A DNA stretch of 64,000 nucleotides, taken from NCBI GenBank assembly GCA_038249195.1, contig JBBRWM010000001.1, positions 248,001 to 312,000 of the forward strand, read 5' to 3'. Below, piece by piece: positions 61,060 through 64,000 of this stretch. The translations under genes and the position numbers were made by a program. Source of the stretch: JAOUEA01 sp038249195 (GTDB taxonomy: Bacteria > Actinomycetota > UBA4738 > HRBIN12). The notes beneath the pieces are model-generated. The model did not search any database, was not told the DNA's origin, and was given only the letters and a program-made list of their open reading frames with translations. Numbering within the stretch: position 1 is the first letter of the stretch; the number at the start of each line of letters is the position of its first letter.

Positions 61060-62010
61060 ATGGGCATCCGCGCACGTCTGGCCATCGGGGCGCTGTTCGG
61101 GAGCGCGGTGCTCGCGATCGCGGGCCCGGCGCTCGCGCAGACGTCATCCCCGGCCCGGGACCACAACGCGTTCGTGGTGGTGACCGGCCGACTCGAGGTC
61201 CGCTCGGACGACATCTACGACGCCGCCGTCATCGTGGACGGGCCGTTGCTGATCGACGGCGCCGTGGTCCACGACGCGGTGGCGTTCAACGGCGACGTGA
61301 TCGTGACGGGAAACGTCGGCGGGAACGTCGTGTCGCTGGGGGGCCGCGTGGTCGTTCGGCAGGGCGCGCACGTGGGCGGTGACGTCACCTCGAGGGAAGC
61401 GCCCGAGGTTGCCCCAGGAACGGTCGATGGCCGGGTCTCGCAGGGAGCCAACCTGGACGTTCGCTGGGCCCGGGTCGTCGGCCGGGGCCTCCTGTGGCTC
61501 ATCATGTCTGGGTCGGTCTTCCTCCTTGGCCTGTTGTTGACGCTCGTGCTGCCGCGCGCGGCGGACGCATCGGCGGAGGTCGCCGTGCGCCGCGTCGGGC
61601 CGTCGGCCGGCTGGGGAATCGCAGGGTTCTTCGGTCTGCCGCTCGTGGGGATCCTGGTGCTCGCCACCGTCGTGGCCGGCGCAGCCGGCCTCGGGCTGCT
61701 CCTGGCCCTCCTGCTCATCTACATCCTTGCTTACACGGTCGGCGCGAACGCCCTCGGTCGATGGATCGTGAAGCCGCCACGGCACCGGTTCCTCGCGTTC
61801 CTGGCGGGCTTCGCGATCCTGCGGGGGGCCGCGCTCGTGCCGGTGCTCGGCGGGTTGCTCTTCGTCCTCACCGCGGGTTGGGGTCTCGGGGCCATGATCG
61901 TGGCGGGTTTCCGCGCCGGGCGTGGACGCGCCGAGCCGCCGGCGATGGCCGGAGGGCCGAAGGCGATGGCCGGGCCGCCGCCGATGCCATCCTTGCCCGC
62001 CCCACCGTAG
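61060..62010 (+). CDS. bactofilin-like membrane protein with signal peptide
   Basis: A 316-residue protein. A signal sequence (RARLAIGALFGSAVLAIAGP, cleavage near ALAQ) precedes a repetitive beta-helix-like part (DAAVIVDGPLLIDGAVVHDA, GDVIVTGNVGGNVVSLGGRV), as in polymer-forming cytoskeletal proteins. Then come about four transmembrane helices (LLWLIMSGSVFLLGLLLTLV and others) and a Pro/Ala tail. Thus the beta-helix would lie outside the cytoplasm, unlike true bactofilins. Function unknown. A GAGGGAGGG precedes the ATG. Confidence 0.75.
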   Translation: MGIRARLAIGALFGSAVLAIAGPALAQTSSPARDHNAFVVVTGRLEVRSDDIYDAAVIVDGPLLIDGAVVHDAVAFNGDVIVTGNVGGNVVSLGGRVVVRQGAHVGGDVTSREAPEVAPGTVDGRVSQGANLDVRWARVVGRGLLWLIMSGSVFLLGLLLTLVLPRAADASAEVAVRRVGPSAGWGIAGFFGLPLVGILVLATVVAGAAGLGLLLALLLIYILAYTVGANALGRWIVKPPRHRFLAFLAGFAILRGAALVPVLGGLLFVLTAGWGLGAMIVAGFRAGRGRAEPPAMAGGPKAMAGPPPMPSLPAPP

Positions 62011-62025
62011 GCGAGCCAACAGCCG

Positions 62026-62694
62026 TCAATGCGCCAGTGCGGCCTCCACGACGGCGATCGTGCCGGCGTCCGTTCCCTCTCGCGCGAGGTCGAGGACGCT
62101 CCGCCCTTCGTCGTCGCGCGCGTCGGGATCCGCACCCGCGAGAAGCAGGAGCCGCGCGAGCTCCTCGTTGCCGGTGCGCGCGGCCGCGTGCAGCGGCGTC
62201 CACCCCTGCGACTGACGCGCATCGGGTTCCGCCCCAGCCTGGAGCAGGATACGGGCGGCCTCGGTATGGCCCGCGCCGGCGGCGCTGTTCAGCGGCGTGC
62301 CTGTCATCCAGCCGCGACCACGCGCGTTGACGTCGGCCCCGCGATCAACCAGCAGACGGGTCGTCTCCGGCGGCGCGAAGAACGCCGCGAGGTGTAAAGC
62401 GGTGAAGCCGTCCTCGCTGAACCGCTCGTTCAGGGTGGGGTCGGCGGCGAGGAGCTCGTCGACGCGGTCGAGTTCGCCGAACGCCGCCGCCTCGAAGACA
62501 TCCATCCGCTCGACATGTTCGCCTACCACGTCCGTGAGGGCTCGGTCCGATCGGTAGCGGGCCCGCATGAGCGCGGAGACGCCTTCCGCATCGCGAGCGA
62601 CGGCGAGTAGGGGTTCGGCGGCGAGGATCGTTCGCACGCGCTGGGCGTCGCCCGCCTCGATGGTGGCGAAAAGCTGCGCCGAGCTGCTGGTCAC
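62026..62694 (-). CDS. ankyrin-repeat protein
   Basis: A 222-residue protein made of ankyrin repeats. Clear ones are DGFTALHLAAFFAPPETTRL, GRGWMTGTPLNSAAGAGHTE, and QGWTPLHAAARTGNEELARL followed by LLLAGADPDARDDEGRSVLD. The first part (ALMRARYRSDRALTDVVGEH) is a degenerate repeat. There is no signal peptide. Such proteins act as protein-binding scaffolds. The start is a GTG at 62694, divergent from a MarR regulator gene 44 bases away, so the two probably share regulation. Confidence 0.88.
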   Translation of the reverse strand: MTSSSAQLFATIEAGDAQRVRTILAAEPLLAVARDAEGVSALMRARYRSDRALTDVVGEHVERMDVFEAAAFGELDRVDELLAADPTLNERFSEDGFTALHLAAFFAPPETTRLLVDRGADVNARGRGWMTGTPLNSAAGAGHTEAARILLQAGAEPDARQSQGWTPLHAAARTGNEELARLLLLAGADPDARDDEGRSVLDLAREGTDAGTIAVVEAALAH

Positions 62695-62719
62695 GGCTTG
62701 CCTCCCGTGGTTCTATATG

Positions 62720-62734
62720 TTTAGGCTAACTAAA
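62720..62734. promoter_or_regulatory. candidate MarR operator
   Basis: TTTAG-GCTAA-CTAAA is an inverted repeat with five-base arms in the 44-bp divergent region between the ankyrin and MarR genes. The marR ATG has no ribosome binding site, so this AT-rich box probably overlaps its promoter. A MarR dimer bound here could repress both genes. Confidence 0.45.
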
Positions 62735-62738
62735 TAGC

Positions 62739-63185
62739 ATGCCGACGTCAAGGCGAACTTCCCCAGCGCACGAGGTCGAGGCGGTAGCGGACCGGCTGCA
62801 TAAGGCCGCCATCCACCTCCTGCGTCGCCTGCGCGTCGAGGATGAGGCGATGGGCCTTTCCGCCCCGCGCCTGTCCGCGCTCTCGGTCCTGGTGTTCGGC
62901 GGCCCGATGCGGATCGGAGCCCTCGCCGGCGTGGAGCAGGTAGAGCCGCCCACGATGACTCGGTTGGCCGATGGCTTGGAACGCGACGGGTACGTCAACC
63001 GGCTCCCCGACCCCCAGGACCGGCGCGCGGTCGTGGTACGGGCTACCCCCGAGGGCACCCGCGTTCTCCACAGGGCCAGGGCCCAGCGCGTGGCGGCCTT
63101 GGCCACCGACCTGCGAGCGCTGTCTGCACGAGAGCTCGCCGCGCTCGCCGAAGGGGTGGAGGTCCTGGAGCGCTTGCTCGGCTAA
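62739..63185 (+). CDS. MarR-family transcriptional regulator
   Basis: A 148-residue winged-helix protein: RLSALSVLVFGGPMRIGALA, GVEQVEPPTMTRLADGLERD with the recognition helix, and GYVNRLPDPQDRRAVVVRAT for the wing, all as in MarR. It should act as a ligand-responsive repressor. A palindrome lies right before its start. The stop codon overlaps that of the convergent epimerase gene (CTAA). Ligand unknown. Confidence 0.92.
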   Translation: MPTSRRTSPAHEVEAVADRLHKAAIHLLRRLRVEDEAMGLSAPRLSALSVLVFGGPMRIGALAGVEQVEPPTMTRLADGLERDGYVNRLPDPQDRRAVVVRATPEGTRVLHRARAQRVAALATDLRALSARELAALAEGVEVLERLLG

Positions 63186-64000
63186 CTGGGGGCCCCGTCC
63201 GTGTGCCACGCCGCGAGGAGATCGGCCTCGCGCTCCGCGCTCAGCCCTGCCTTGGGCACGCCGTGTTCGCGATCCCACGCGAGCGTGTCGGCCGCGGTTT
63301 CGGCGAAGGAGCGACGCCGCAGACCCGCCGCCCCGGCCTTGCTCGTGTCGATCTCGTGCAGGCCCGCGTCCTCGACGTCCCAAAGGGGCAACGCCTCGAA
63401 CACGTCGTCGCCCAGCCGGGCCGTGAGGAACGCTCCATCGACCCACGTCAGCTGCGTCCCTGCGCCTGCGGTCGCCACGAGCTGGGGCACGGCCGTGCCC
63501 CAGGTGAGGGGCGCTTCGGGACCCGCAACGCAGAAGACGTCGTCCGTCCCGGCCTCCAGGTTGCGCACGAGGAAGCCGGCGAGGTCGCGGGCGTCGACGA
63601 TCTGCAGGGGCTGGGAGTGAGGGCTGGGGACGAGCATCTCGCCCCCCGCGGCGGCCCGCCGCACCCAGTACGTGAATCGATCGCTGTGGTCGTGTGGACC
63701 GACGACATATCCAGGACGAACGGTGAGGCATCGGCCTGCGAACGCCGCCCGTGCCGCCCGTTCGCACGCGACCTTCAAGGGGCCGTACAACGGGCCGAGG
63801 GCCGCATCGGTGATCTCCTCCGCCCCCGCGGGGGGCTCCGACGTGGGGGTCGCCTCGGTGGCGCCGGGCGCCGTCCCGTCTGGGTACACGGAGATCGAGG
63901 ACACGAACCCGTAGCGCCCGATGGCGTCGCCGAGCGTCGCGGCGACCTCCCGGATCTGGCGCGGCACGTAGCCGCACGTATCGAGCGCCGCGTCCCACGA
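63182..64000 (-). CDS. NAD-dependent epimerase/dehydratase family protein, 5' end beyond window
   Basis: An open frame of at least 272 residues that reaches the window edge, so the N-terminal Rossmann glycine motif is missing. Remaining blocks are YGFVSSISVYPDGTA (with the strand carrying the active-site Ser), GPLYGPLKVACERAARAAF (Tyr-x3-Lys), CLTVRPGYVVGPHDHSDRFT and QPLQIVDARDLAGFLV. This is the pattern of NAD-dependent epimerases and related reductases acting on sugars or flavonoid-like ketones. The internal GTG at 63967 is not the start; the frame continues upstream with DAALDTCGYV. Confidence 0.88.
   Translation of the reverse strand, partial: SWDAALDTCGYVPRQIREVAATLGDAIGRYGFVSSISVYPDGTAPGATEATPTSEPPAGAEEITDAALGPLYGPLKVACERAARAAFAGRCLTVRPGYVVGPHDHSDRFTYWVRRAAAGGEMLVPSPHSQPLQIVDARDLAGFLVRNLEAGTDDVFCVAGPEAPLTWGTAVPQLVATAGAGTQLTWVDGAFLTARLGDDVFEALPLWDVEDAGLHEIDTSKAGAAGLRRRSFAETAADTLAWDREHGVPKAGLSAEREADLLAAWHTDGAPS

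Overview
The window is high-GC, densely packed bacterial DNA with many ATGA/GTGA gene overlaps and frequent GTG starts. It most likely comes from an actinobacterium (Actinomycetota), probably from an uncultured lineage. The evidence is a SigR/RsrA-type sigma/anti-sigma pair, a UPF0182 protein, a DUF2342-type zinc metalloprotease, a DUF5319-type protein, a Lon-like PDZ protease, and Ku plus a POL-PE-LIG LigD. I cannot name a genus. Nearly all of it reads as ordinary chromosome; the exception is a decayed accessory island at about 9.0-12.8 kb.

Layout. 0-9 kb: end of a PLP decarboxylase, a PIG-L deacetylase, a redox sigma/anti-sigma pair, FtsH, a CysRS-tail/glycosyltransferase fusion, a cyclic-nucleotide-binding protein, a secreted M1 peptidase, an alpha/beta hydrolase and DoxX. 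9.0-12.84 kb: a degraded island with two broken tyrosine recombinases, a truncated hydrolase, a cupin gene and the 5' end of a sigma factor gene, next to an initiator tRNA. 12.9-22.8 kb: TOPRIM protein, zinc ribbon protein, aldehyde dehydrogenase, UPF0182, PDZ/Lon protease, MreB, MoaE, zinc metalloprotease. 22.8-28.6 kb: a frameshifted ECF sigma/propeller pair, a LuxR-type ATPase regulator and a PrmC-like methyltransferase.

28.7-36.3 kb: DAHP synthase (aroF) behind what looks like a complete ribosome-mediated attenuator, with a 17-residue leader peptide containing Trp-Phe-Ala-Tyr; then upp and a BMP-type nucleoside ABC importer operon. 36.3-45.6 kb: small metabolic and hypothetical genes, an amine oxidase, and glnB-glnD. 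45.7-53.7 kb: Ku, an acetyltransferase, LigD, a DUF5319/zinc ribbon protein, a second PIG-L enzyme, a sensor kinase with two frame changes and an SDR. 53.7-57.7 kb: an arginine operon (argB-like, argR, argG, argH) behind a promoter overlapped by an ARG-box-like palindrome; its argB-like product lacks several hallmark residues. 57.7-64 kb: a GH114-like secreted protein, RmuC, a cysteine-paired beta-propeller protein, a bactofilin-like membrane protein, an ankyrin protein divergent from a MarR regulator, and a partial NAD-dependent epimerase.

The observations most worth following are the aroF attenuator, the divergent ArgB-like protein, the CysRS-tail/GT2 fusion, the propeller with a cysteine pair in each repeat, and the tRNA-fMet-associated decayed element. 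Three loci carry frame changes inside otherwise intact domains (sensor kinase, ECF sigma, propeller). These may be real decay or assembly indels.
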